Assembly (NCBI GenBank): GCA_003343885.1
Contig: QAKH01000012.1
Span: forward strand, 1 to 12,171
Origin: Clostridiales bacterium
GTDB lineage: Bacteria > Bacillota > Clostridia > Oscillospirales > CAG-382
Length of the DNA stretch: 12,171 nt
Reading direction: 5' to 3'
In this document: piece by piece, positions 1-8,500 of the stretch
How positions within the stretch are numbered: position 1 is the first letter of the stretch
How the letters are laid out: each line of letters starts with the position of its first letter
Notes under the pieces: model-generated
Told to the model about the DNA's origin: nothing
The model's database searches: none
The model's input: only the letters and a program-made list of their open reading frames with translations
Program-made: the position numbers and the translations under genes

Positions 1-89
1 GGTAAAACCATTATACCATAAGGAGTTCGAGATCTCAATTTTCATTTAACTTAACAAAACGAAAAATCTCACAAGGAGGCAGAACGCTG

Positions 90-1133
90 ATGGAAACAAA
101 GGATATACGCTTTATTGACAGTAAATATAACGAGCTTTTTCGTATCAAGGACGGAGAAAGCATAACCGTAACATTTTCGGACGGCTCTATGTCAGACCGA
201 CAATGCATATATATTGACGATTATCATACCCAAATAGGCTACAATGTTTTTCATATCTGCGAGTTTGCCGAGCTTATGGAGCGTGGCGGCAGCGTTTACC
301 GTCCGAAAGATATACCAATGTATGAGCTTGAAAAAATCGAACAATCGGAGTTTGAATATACTTTTGCCCCGAACAAAAATGATACATTAAATCGCGGGTG
401 CGTCTGCTATATCCGCTGTTACTTTGATAATTCTATCAATGAGCGGTTACAGACAACATCAATGATAGAAAATAAAGAGAACTATAACAAATATCACACT
501 CCCGATTTCAGACGTGAATGTGATAATGTCATAAACTATTTTCGTTTTCAAGCCGATACGCCGATACTTAAAAACCGTATTACAATGCACAATGCGGCGT
601 ATGACTTAAACGCCGAACGGCTTGCAAGCGACAAGGATATTTGCGGATACAAGGTGACAACTGAGAAAAATATATATTACATACGGTGCGATTCAAGAAA
701 AAACACATATAACGCATATATCTATTGCTATGATAAACAGGCATTGCAGACTTACAAGAATTTAAAATTTGTTGAGCAGAACTATGACGCTATTGACAAG
801 GACAAGTTTTTCAAAACGACAAACTGTGTTATGGAAATGTACTATAACCCCGATGCAAATGCCGGCGGACAAATTGTTGAGCTTACCATATCAAATGACG
901 ATATTAACGATGCGGCAAAGCTGTATAAAAATCCGCAGGACTTCTTTTCACACCTCGAAGGTATGGCAAAGGGCGTCCTTTATGATGTGGGTACGGAAAC
1001 CTTTAAGGAAACAGCAGAATATTTAATGGAAAGCAAAGGCGATTTTGAAGGCTGCACCTTAAAAACAATGAACGGCTTGAAAAAGTATGCCGCACCGGAA
1101 AAGGCAAAAAATGAACAGGATATTGAACGATAA
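90..1133 (+). CDS. Hypothetical mobile-element protein with N-terminal LPD28-like domain
   Basis: 347 aa. The start at 90 is supported by AAGGAGG at 73-79, ten bases upstream. Residues about 6-70 (FIDSKYNELFRI at 8-19, DDYHTQIG at 43-50, FHICEFAELMER at 54-65) look to me like a small domain common in Clostridia conjugative-element proteins, which I associate with the 'large polyvalent protein associated' group, probably LPD28. That name is from memory and unverified. The remaining 275 residues match nothing I recognise. They are mixed alpha/beta, rich in Tyr, Asn and Lys, with no signal peptide or membrane segment, so the protein is probably cytoplasmic. The C-terminus (from about 330) is charged and likely disordered. 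It lies on the same strand as the giant helicase gene and may be part of the same accessory cluster. A separate promoter begins 5 bases after its stop, so the next gene need not depend on it. No enzymatic motif is visible and no function is assigned. Confidence 0.8.
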   Translation: METKDIRFIDSKYNELFRIKDGESITVTFSDGSMSDRQCIYIDDYHTQIGYNVFHICEFAELMERGGSVYRPKDIPMYELEKIEQSEFEYTFAPNKNDTLNRGCVCYIRCYFDNSINERLQTTSMIENKENYNKYHTPDFRRECDNVINYFRFQADTPILKNRITMHNAAYDLNAERLASDKDICGYKVTTEKNIYYIRCDSRKNTYNAYIYCYDKQALQTYKNLKFVEQNYDAIDKDKFFKTTNCVMEMYYNPDANAGGQIVELTISNDDINDAAKLYKNPQDFFSHLEGMAKGVLYDVGTETFKETAEYLMESKGDFEGCTLKTMNGLKKYAAPEKAKNEQDIER

Positions 1134-1137
1134 TTTT

Positions 1138-1166
1138 TTGAAAGATAACAAAAAATGCAGTATAAT
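1138..1166 (+). promoter_or_regulatory. Sigma-A type promoter for the 1196 gene
   Basis: The -35 box TTGAAA (1138-1143) and -10 box TATAAT (1161-1166) are separated by exactly 17 bases. Transcription would start near 1173, giving a leader of about 20 bases before the ATG at 1196. The match is close to the vegetative consensus, so the downstream gene can probably be expressed independently of the gene ending at 1133. Confidence 0.7.
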
Positions 1167-1195
1167 GAAGCATAAAGAACAGGAGCGTGATTTTT

Positions 1196-1567
1196 ATGAT
1201 GACAGCAAAAATAAACTTTATCACAAACAATCTTTTGATTGATATGACTTGCCGCGAAACAGAGCTTCGTGACAGCTTACAGAATATCGGAATACTAATA
1301 ATGCCGAGTATGATTACTCTCGATAACCGCCGTACCCTGCAAATTCAGCTTAACGCAAATGATGAGGTCGGTGAAATTGTAAAAACGCTTATTGATACCG
1401 AGCGTGATACTCTCGGAACTGTTCAGAGGCTTTGCAGGAGTGTATATTGCTTAAACGAAAGGCATCGTGCGGAGCTTATTGAAATGATAGAAAACGGCGA
1501 AATTACTACGGCAGCAGAGGGTATCGAAGCGGCGAAACGGCTCCGTGAGCCTGCAATGTGCAGATAA
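1196..1567 (+). CDS. Conserved-looking protein of unknown function, possibly ArdA-like
   Basis: 123 aa from the ATG at 1196 (MMTAKINF...); a second ATG at 1199 is an equally possible start. A GTG at 1187 extends the frame by three codons, but it lies almost on the ribosome binding site AGGAG (1181-1185), so I prefer the ATG. I do not recognise the family with confidence. The N-terminus (strand, then a helix around ETELRDSLQNIGI) and the helical C-terminus (LCRSVYCLNERHRAELIEMIENG) recall the layout of ArdA-type antirestriction proteins, where a short strand-helix unit precedes a helical segment; this is weak pattern similarity only. There are no membrane segments and no cysteine cluster. It has its own promoter and sits between the first gene and the toxin-antitoxin pair. 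A DNA-mimic antirestriction role is a guess: the protein is not strongly acidic overall, which argues against it. Confidence 0.7.
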   Translation: MMTAKINFITNNLLIDMTCRETELRDSLQNIGILIMPSMITLDNRRTLQIQLNANDEVGEIVKTLIDTERDTLGTVQRLCRSVYCLNERHRAELIEMIENGEITTAAEGIEAAKRLREPAMCR

Positions 1568-1590
1568 AAAAGAATATATTCACAAATAAA

Positions 1591-1622
1591 ATCGCACGAA
1601 TTAGTTGACATTTTCGTTCGAT
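1591..1622. repeat. Inverted repeat around the -35 box (likely antitoxin operator)
   Basis: Left arm ATCGCACGAA (1591-1600) and right arm TTCGTTCGAT (1613-1622) are inverted copies matching at 9 of 10 positions. They are separated by 12 bases that contain the whole -35 box TTGACA. This geometry suits binding of antitoxin dimers that would block RNA polymerase, as in the conditional autoregulation known for Phd/YefM systems. Assignment as an operator is inference. Confidence 0.6.
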
Positions 1623-1633
1623 TTGGGTATAAT
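1605..1633 (+). promoter_or_regulatory. Perfect-consensus promoter of the toxin-antitoxin operon
   Basis: TTGACA (1605-1610), 17-base spacer, TATAAT (1628-1633): an exact sigma-70/sigma-A consensus. The expected start of transcription is near 1640, about 30 bases before the antitoxin ATG. Such a strong promoter fits an operon held down by its own antitoxin, and the -35 box is enclosed by the inverted repeat at 1591-1622. Confidence 0.85.
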
Positions 1634-1669
1634 AATAGTGTAATAATAAAGCGAAAGGAGTTTTAGGAT

Positions 1670-1885
1670 ATGTCAATTACAGCTACCGAATTAAAACAAA
1701 ATCTCGGACGGTATCTTTTGCAGGCAGCTACCGAGGATATATATATCACAAAAAACGGAAAAGTCGTTGCAAAGCTGTCAAACCCCAATCAGGACAGAGT
1801 AAATATGGCAAAATCTCTTTTTGGTGTTCTTCCGCAGGATATTACACTTGAAGAAGCTAAAAACGAGAGGATTGATACTATATGA
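1670..1885 (+). CDS. Phd/YefM-family antitoxin
   Basis: 71 aa. The start is fixed by AAAGGAG (1654-1660), nine bases before the ATG. The N-terminal 40 residues (SITATELKQNLGRYL, then YITKNGKVVAKL) have the Phd/YefM DNA-binding fold: a strand, a helix with the ATELKQNLG pattern, and a beta hairpin around NGKVVAKL. The C-terminal tail (about 41-71, ending in LEEAKNERIDTI) is charged and would wrap round and neutralise the toxin. Family members bind their own promoter as dimers and repress the operon, more tightly with toxin bound. The last codons overlap the toxin start in an ATGA junction (1882-1885), a sign of translational coupling. Length is normal for the family. The partner is a PIN-domain nuclease rather than Doc or YoeB, a pairing also known in VapBC-like systems. 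Confidence 0.9.
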   Translation: MSITATELKQNLGRYLLQAATEDIYITKNGKVVAKLSNPNQDRVNMAKSLFGVLPQDITLEEAKNERIDTI

Positions 1886-2313
1886 GAGTTTTGGTAGATA
1901 CCTGTGTTATTGTCGACGCACTTCAAGACCGCAAGCCTTTCTCGGAAAATGCAAAAATAATTTTTTACGCTGTAGCAAACAAGCAAATTGATGGGTATAT
2001 CACTGCAAAGGCGATAACGGATATTTACTATCTTACCCATCGTCTGACGCACAGTGATAAGAGCACACGGCAAATACTGAAAACGCTTCTCGGACTTTTC
2101 GATATTTTAGATACAACGGCTATTGATTGCAGAAAAGCGCTGTCCTCGGAAATTGCAGATTATGAGGACGCCGTTATGTGTGAAACAGCTGAAAGATGCG
2201 AGGCCAGCTGCATTGTTACACGAAATGAAAAGGATTACAGAAAATCAAAAGTCAAGGTGATGTCACCGGGAGAACTTGTAAAAATTTTGGAGTCGGCAGA
2301 CGATAACGAATAA
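1882..2313 (+). CDS. PIN-domain ribonuclease toxin (VapC-like)
   Basis: 143 aa, overlapping the antitoxin stop by four bases (ATGA). It has the PIN-domain pattern: LVDTCVIVDAL at residues 4-14 with acidic residues D6 and D12, the second acidic position at D47 (ITDIYYL, where many family members have Glu), DYEDA at 93-97 giving D93 and D96, and the closing motif TRNEKDY at 113-119 with D118. These acidic residues would bind the metal ions for RNA cleavage; VapC-type toxins cut tRNA or rRNA and stop translation. The length is typical, and the frame is intact with no missing catalytic aspartate, so the toxin is probably active when free of the antitoxin. An intrinsic terminator follows 23 bases after the stop, closing a two-gene operon. 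The RNA target cannot be told from sequence. Confidence 0.88.
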   Translation: MRVLVDTCVIVDALQDRKPFSENAKIIFYAVANKQIDGYITAKAITDIYYLTHRLTHSDKSTRQILKTLLGLFDILDTTAIDCRKALSSEIADYEDAVMCETAERCEASCIVTRNEKDYRKSKVKVMSPGELVKILESADDNE

Positions 2314-2336
2314 TAATTCAATAACAAAATCTATTG

Positions 2337-2371
2337 AGAGCATTGAAACTAAAAACTTCAATGCTCTTTTT
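2337..2371 (+). terminator. Intrinsic terminator after the toxin gene
   Basis: A perfect 11-bp stem, AGAGCATTGAA (2337-2347) with TTCAATGCTCT (2357-2367), has a 9-base loop and is followed by a T run through 2371. It should end transcription of the antitoxin-toxin operon and partly insulate the microprotein and giant helicase genes downstream. Confidence 0.9.
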
Positions 2372-2398
2372 CTATGCTTAAAATCAGGAGGAAATCAG

Positions 2399-2551
2399 AT
2401 GAACGAAAATAAACAATTATGCCCGAAGTGCAAAACGGGTGCAGACGCACTAAAACTCGACAGATGCGAGCCGGTATGTCCGTATATGGAATATCATAAC
2501 GGAACGGCTTGTGCAAAGTATGAAACTATGCCGGAAGCCGAAAGAGAATAG
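2399..2551 (+). CDS. Cysteine-rich 50-aa microprotein, putative zinc-binding
   Basis: 50 aa. The start is supported by AGGAGG (2386-2391), seven bases before the ATG. It contains a CPKC pair at residues 8-11, then C23 and C27 in CEPVCPY, with C38 and a histidine (H33) between them. Two CxxC/CxxxC-type pairs spaced this way suggest a single zinc ribbon or knuckle. I recall similar tiny CPKC...CPY proteins next to helicase genes in Clostridia elements, but cannot name a family. It ends 36 bases before the giant helicase gene and is likely co-transcribed with it, since no promoter is visible between them. It may be a small DNA- or protein-binding accessory; no function is known to me. Confidence 0.75.
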   Translation: MNENKQLCPKCKTGADALKLDRCEPVCPYMEYHNGTACAKYETMPEAERE

Positions 2552-2587
2552 TATTTGACAAAATAAACTTACGGAGGTGAACGCAAA

Positions 2588-5500
2588 ATGGCAAGCAAAC
2601 TGCAAAATATATATGAGCTGTCCGAAAATGTCAGCAGAAATTTGTCCGGTTACGAAAATTGGACGGCTTTTTTGAAAAGTGCGGCATGGCAGTATAAATA
2701 TCCGTTTCACGACCGGCTTTTAATCTACGCACAGCGTCCCGATGCAACGGCGTGTGCAAGCATTGATGTGTGGAACAAGCGGCTTCACAGTTGGATAAAC
2801 CGAGGAAGCAAAGGTATCGCCCTACTCCGCGAAGGCGATCGGGGACAATATCTTGACTATGTTTTTGACATTTCCGACACGCACAGCAATAACGCTCCGG
2901 TAAGGCTTTGGCAATATAACAGCCGTTTTGACGGCGCTATAATTGAAACGCTTGAAAATTCTTTCGGTGAATTAAAATCAAAGAATACGATTACAGAGGC
3001 TGTCATAAGTGCGGCTCAAAATGCAATCGAGGACAGCAAGGCGGATTATCTGCAAGAGCTTGAATATGAAAAGCAAAACAGCTTTTTGGAGGATTTGGAC
3101 GCACTGAATATTGAAGTGGAATTTCAGCGAACAGCCGAAACGAGTATTGCATATATGGTTTTGCAACGGCTTGGGCTAAATCCCGATGAAGTATTTGAGC
3201 GTGAGGACTTTCCGTATATTATGGATTTTAACACAACTTCTGTAATTTCTGTTTTGGGCAATGCCGTATCAAGTATTTCTGAGGAAGCGTTGCGTAGTAT
3301 TTCCGAAACTATCCGTGCGGAAATGCGTGAGGAAATAAAAAACCGAAAAGATTTTGCGGAAAATAAAAATGCGGTATATAATGAAATCAAAGAGGAAAAT
3401 ACACCGACAATAAATAATGAAAGGACGGATAATTATGACAGAGATAACATACACGGAAGTGAACGGGTATCAGATACCAAACTTGGCAGTGCCGCAGCAG
3501 ACAGTGCAGGTAGGCAAATACGGACAGATGAGAAGGAAATATCTCAAACAGAGCCGACCGAGCCTATACAGCAGCCTAATGATAACGGGCAGGATAACGG
3601 AGCATCTGCTGGAGGTAGAGCGGACAGCGACCGAGCAGATACAGAGCATCATGCAGAAGATGGCACAGACCGAGGGCGTGACCGAGGAACTGAAAGCGAA
3701 AAATCCGATGATGTGGACAGGACTGATGAACAACCTTTTGCATTCGGCGGAGGAAATCGTACTGCCGGAGGTGGTTTACAGTTAAGCCTGTTTGACCTTA
3801 TTCCCACAGAGGAACAGCAAAGAGAAACGGTACAAAGAGCAGCACAGGAAATATTCGGTGCTGCTTTTTCTATGCCTCAGCAGATTATAGACGAGGTTTT
3901 ATGCGACGGAACAAATGAGAGAAACAGCGTCATTGAAATCTGTATTGAGTTTTCTAAGGATAAATCCCTTGCGGATAAAGCGCAGTTTTTAAGAAATCTG
4001 TATAAATCGGACGGTAAGGGATTTATCTTGGACGGACGAAAGGTGTCAGCTTGGTGGAATGAACAAGGCATACGCATATCCTACGGGGACAGTGCAACTA
4101 CAAATACTGCACAGCTTTTATCTTGGGAGGACGCTGCAAAACGAATTGACGAGCTTTTGGACTTGGGCAGATTTGCTCCGAAAGATACGCTTTTACAAAT
4201 GGATAAATACGAGCGTAAAAAAGTTGCTGACGCTGTATGGGAAATGCGGCGTGATTTGAATACGGAAAAATTCCCCGAATTAGAAGAATATTTTACGGCA
4301 GATGTATTTACACAAGGCAAAGGACACCCCGAAGAAACGGAGAAAATATCCGAACATTTGAAAACCTCCGCAGGCTTGGACGAGATAAAGACGATTACGC
4401 AAAAGATGTCGGATTTGTATGATGAAAATTTAGATATTACCCGATTTGAGTGGTATAACCCTCATAAGGTCAACGATATTGTTGCGGAATTGTATATCAC
4501 AAGAAAACCTTTCTCCGCACAAGCTTTGACCTATACTCCACCGGAACGCTTTATTTCAAGAGATGAAATTGACAAGATGTTTAAGCGAGGCAGCGGTATT
4601 TCGGAAGGAAAATACAGTATATACTTATTCTTTGATACCCATTCCGACAAGAAAGAAAGGATAACTTTTCTTAAAAATCACTACGGCTGGGGTGGAAGCT
4701 ATACGGGCACATACAACGAAAATCACGATGCTAAAGGAATAACCTTCAGCCACGGTGATTTGACAGCGCCATATGCAAAAATCTCACTTAAATGGAATGA
4801 AGCCGAAAAGCATATTGACAGGCTTATTAAAAGCCGTGATTATCTGAGTGATGCTGAAATCAAGAATATTCCGAATTATGAAAAAGAGCAGCTAATCCTA
4901 AGAATCCGACAAGCATATATTTTTGATACCGATGAAAATACGGTTATGCCGTATCCGTCCGATGCAGATTATGATAAGAAAAAAGACATTTTAAAGCAAA
5001 AGCTGAACGATAAAGCACACACGCAGACAATGCTTTCGGACTTAAAGGAGCTACTTGCCCAAACGCCTGCCGACTCAAGAAGCTACCCGTTAAGAGAAGC
5101 GGCAATACAAGACCTTGAAAAGTATGTAAACGGTGAGTACAACCTGTTTCCTCATATAGACAGGATTGAGGAGGCTGCCGAAGAAACTATTGAAACGCAG
5201 CTTTCAGAAATGACCGAGGAGGACAAACGGGAAGTTGTTGACCATGTTGAAGCGAGCCTTGACTACGGCGAGAGCTATAATCTGACCGAGGACGATATGG
5301 CAATGTATAATGCCATAACAGCGGAACGGGCAGAAAATCAGACAGAAAAGGAAATACCGGAACAGACCTTTGATGAATATCTTTCAGAGCTTCACAAGGA
5401 TGACAACGGCTCAAAAACGGTTGCACTTCTTCCTCTCGGCGATTTTTACGAGGCATATAACGAAGATGCTGAAAATATTGCACGGGAGCTTGATATTGCT

Positions 5501-8500
5501 TCAGCGCCGAAAATCATTGACGGCAAACGATATATAATATCCGGTTTTCCGAAACACGCTCTTGAAAAGTATGTAGACACTCTTACCTACAAAGGCTATG
5601 ATGTTGTAATCACAGATGAAAACAAAAAGTCGTACAGAATACTGTCGACAGATAAGGCTGTACCTGGGCAATCCGAAGCACAGCAATCCGAGCAAACCAC
5701 TGAAAACCTTATCGGAACTGAACTTACCATTGACGACCGAAAATTTGTTGTTGACAGCGTTAATACTGACTTTAACAGTGCGTCGCTCCGTGACATCACT
5801 TTCCAAAACGGCACAGGCTTCCCCATATTCCGCAGTGAAAGCATTGACTTTGTTAAGGGCATTGTTGCCGAACAGGAAAAGCCGCAGGTAACAGCAGAGT
5901 TTCAAAAGGCAAAGCCGCAGAAGGTACAAAATACCGTTGTATATCCCGAAATCCCCATTTCCGAGCGTCACAATTTTCAAATATCAAATGACGAACTCGG
6001 ATACGGCAGTCCAAAAGAGAAATTCAGACGGAATATTGAAGCTGTAAACCTTTTGCACGAGCTTGAATTTGACCATAGGCTGGCTACATCCGAAGAACAG
6101 GAGATTCTATCACAATATGTCGGCTGGGGCGGTTTGGCTGACGCATTTGACGAAACAAAATCAAATTGGGCGGACGAATACAAAGAACTTATCGTCACGC
6201 TTTCGCCCGAAGAGTATGAGCAAGCAAGAGCATCTACCCTTACGGCACACTTTACTCCGCCTGTTGTAATCAAGGCAATGTATAAGGCGCTTTCCAATAT
6301 GGGATTTACACAGGGCAACATTTTGGAGCCGTCCTGCGGTATCGGAAACTTTATGGGACTTATGCCGGACAGTATGAATGAGAGCAAAATGTACGGTGTG
6401 GAGCTTGACAGTATTACAGGAAGAATTGCACAGCAGCTTTATCAGAAAAACTCCGTTGCCATACAAGGCTTTGAGGACTCGGCGCTTCCCGACAGCTTTT
6501 TCGATATAGCCATCGGCAATGTACCCTTTGGGGATTTTAAGGCGCTTGATAAAAAGTACAATAAATATAACTTCCTCATACACGACTTTTTCTTTGCAAA
6601 GACCTTGGATAAGGTGCGACCGGGCGGCGTTGTGGCTTTCATCACCTCATCCGGCACTATGGATAAGCGTAATTCAAAGGTACGGCGATACATTGCACAA
6701 AGAGCCGATTTAATCGGTGCTATACGACTACCGAACAACACCTTTAAGAAGAATGCCGGAACGGAGGTAACGGCAGATATTCTATTTCTTCAAAAGCGTG
6801 AGCGAATGACGGATATAATGCCTGAATGGGTTGAAGTCGGCGAGTTTAGCGAGGGACAGTTTGTAAACCGATATTTCCTTGATAACCCCGATATGGTTAT
6901 GGGCGAGCTGAAGGAAGTCAGCGGCCCGTTCGGCCCGGAGCTTACCTGTGCGCCGATAGAGAATATACCTCTTTCCGAACAGCTTGACGGAGCAATTCAA
7001 AACATACACGCACAGATTACCGAGTATGAATTTGACGATGTTTCAAACGACGAGGAAGTTACTGTCCCTGCCGATCCGAATGTTAGAAATTTCAGTTATA
7101 CGGTTGTTGACGGGGATATATATTTCCGTGAAAACAGTCTTATGCGTAAAATTGAGATGAACGCTACCGCAGAAAATCGTGTGAAAGGTATGATTGAGCT
7201 TCGCAACTGTGTCAGAACCTTAATCGAATATCAAACGGAAAACTACTCCGATGATGAAATAAAGGCACAGCAAGCAAAGCTAAATACTCTTTATGATGAT
7301 TTCACAAAGAAATACGGACTTATCAATTCACGGGGCAATGCTCTTGCCTTTTCCGAGGACAGCAGTTATTTTTTGTTATGCTCTCTTGAAATTCTTGACG
7401 AGAACGGAAACCTTGAACGCAAGGCAGATATGTTCACCAAAAGAACAATCGGAGCAAAGCACGAGGTAACAAAGGTCGATACGGCTGATGAGGCTCTTGC
7501 GGTATCTATTGCCGAGAAAGCAAAGATTGACATTGCTTTTATGGAAAAGCTCTCCGGCAAGACCGAACAGCAGCTATATGAAGATTTGCACGGCGTTATA
7601 TTCCTAAATCCCTACTATGAGGAATTTCCCCATAGTGAGCAAAAGTATCTGACAGCCGATGAATATCTTTCCGGCAACGTCCGTGAAAAGCTGCGAAAAG
7701 CGGAGCAAATGGCAGAGGCAAACCCCGAATACAAAATAAATGCAGAATATCTGCAAAAGGTACAGCCAAAGGACTTGACCGCAGGCGAGATTTCCGTAAA
7801 ACTCGGAACGACTTGGATACCGCCCGAATACATCAAGGAATTCGTGTTTGAGCTGCTCTCTCCAAATTACTATGCCCGTGATAAAATTGATGTTAAATAC
7901 TCAAATCTTACGGGAGAATGGAATATTCAGAATAAGAGTGCGGATAAGGGCGTAAAGGCGACCAATACATACGGCACAAACCGTATAAGTGCATACAAAA
8001 TCATTGAGGATTCACTAAACTTGCGTGATGTGCGTATTTTTGACTATGTATATGACGAAAACGGAAACAAGGCAGCAAAGCTGAATGTCAAGGAAACAAC
8101 AATAGCACAGCAAAAGCAAACCGTCATTAAGCAAGCCTTTGAGGATTGGATATGGAAAGAGCCGTCACGGAGGGATACTCTTTGCAGGATGTATAATGAA
8201 CGGTTCAATTCCAACCGTCCCCGTGAGTATGACGGCAGTCACATTACCTTTAACGGCATAAATCCCGAAATACAGCTTCGTCAGCATCAGAAAAACGCCG
8301 TAGCAAGGATTATGTACGGCGGTAATTCTTTGCTCGGTCATGTTGTCGGTGCCGGAAAGACTTGGACTATGGTTGCCGCAGCTATGGAAATGAAGCGGCT
8401 CGGACTTTGTAACAAGTCCCTTTTTGTAGTTCCCAATCATCTGACGGAACAATGGGCAAGCGAATTTTTGCAGCTTTATCCGGCAGCAAATATTCTTGTT

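Noticed and set aside
29..36. 8-base palindrome GAGATCTC
   Set aside because: Short and isolated, with no extended arms or promoter nearby; expected by chance.
1..49. Open frame at the left edge that could be the tail of an upstream gene
   Set aside because: More than one frame is open for a few codons and nothing in the residues is recognisable, so no partial gene is called.
769..1026. Plus-strand open frame inside the first gene, a possible second nested gene
   Set aside because: Unlike tnpV it has no family resemblance and an odd Met/Thr/Arg-rich composition, with no convincing ribosome binding site.
1187..1195. GTG start giving three extra codons to the 1196 gene
   Set aside because: It is only two bases past the AGGAG site; the ATG at 1196 has normal spacing.
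2555..2560. TTGACA just upstream of the helicase gene, resembling a -35 box
   Set aside because: No -10-like sequence occurs 15-19 bases downstream; that position is taken up by the ribosome binding site.
5501..5980. Minus-strand open frame of 159 codons
   Set aside because: It lies opposite the MutS-like and beta-domain part of the helicase, shows no family resemblance or ribosome binding site, and is explained as a shadow.
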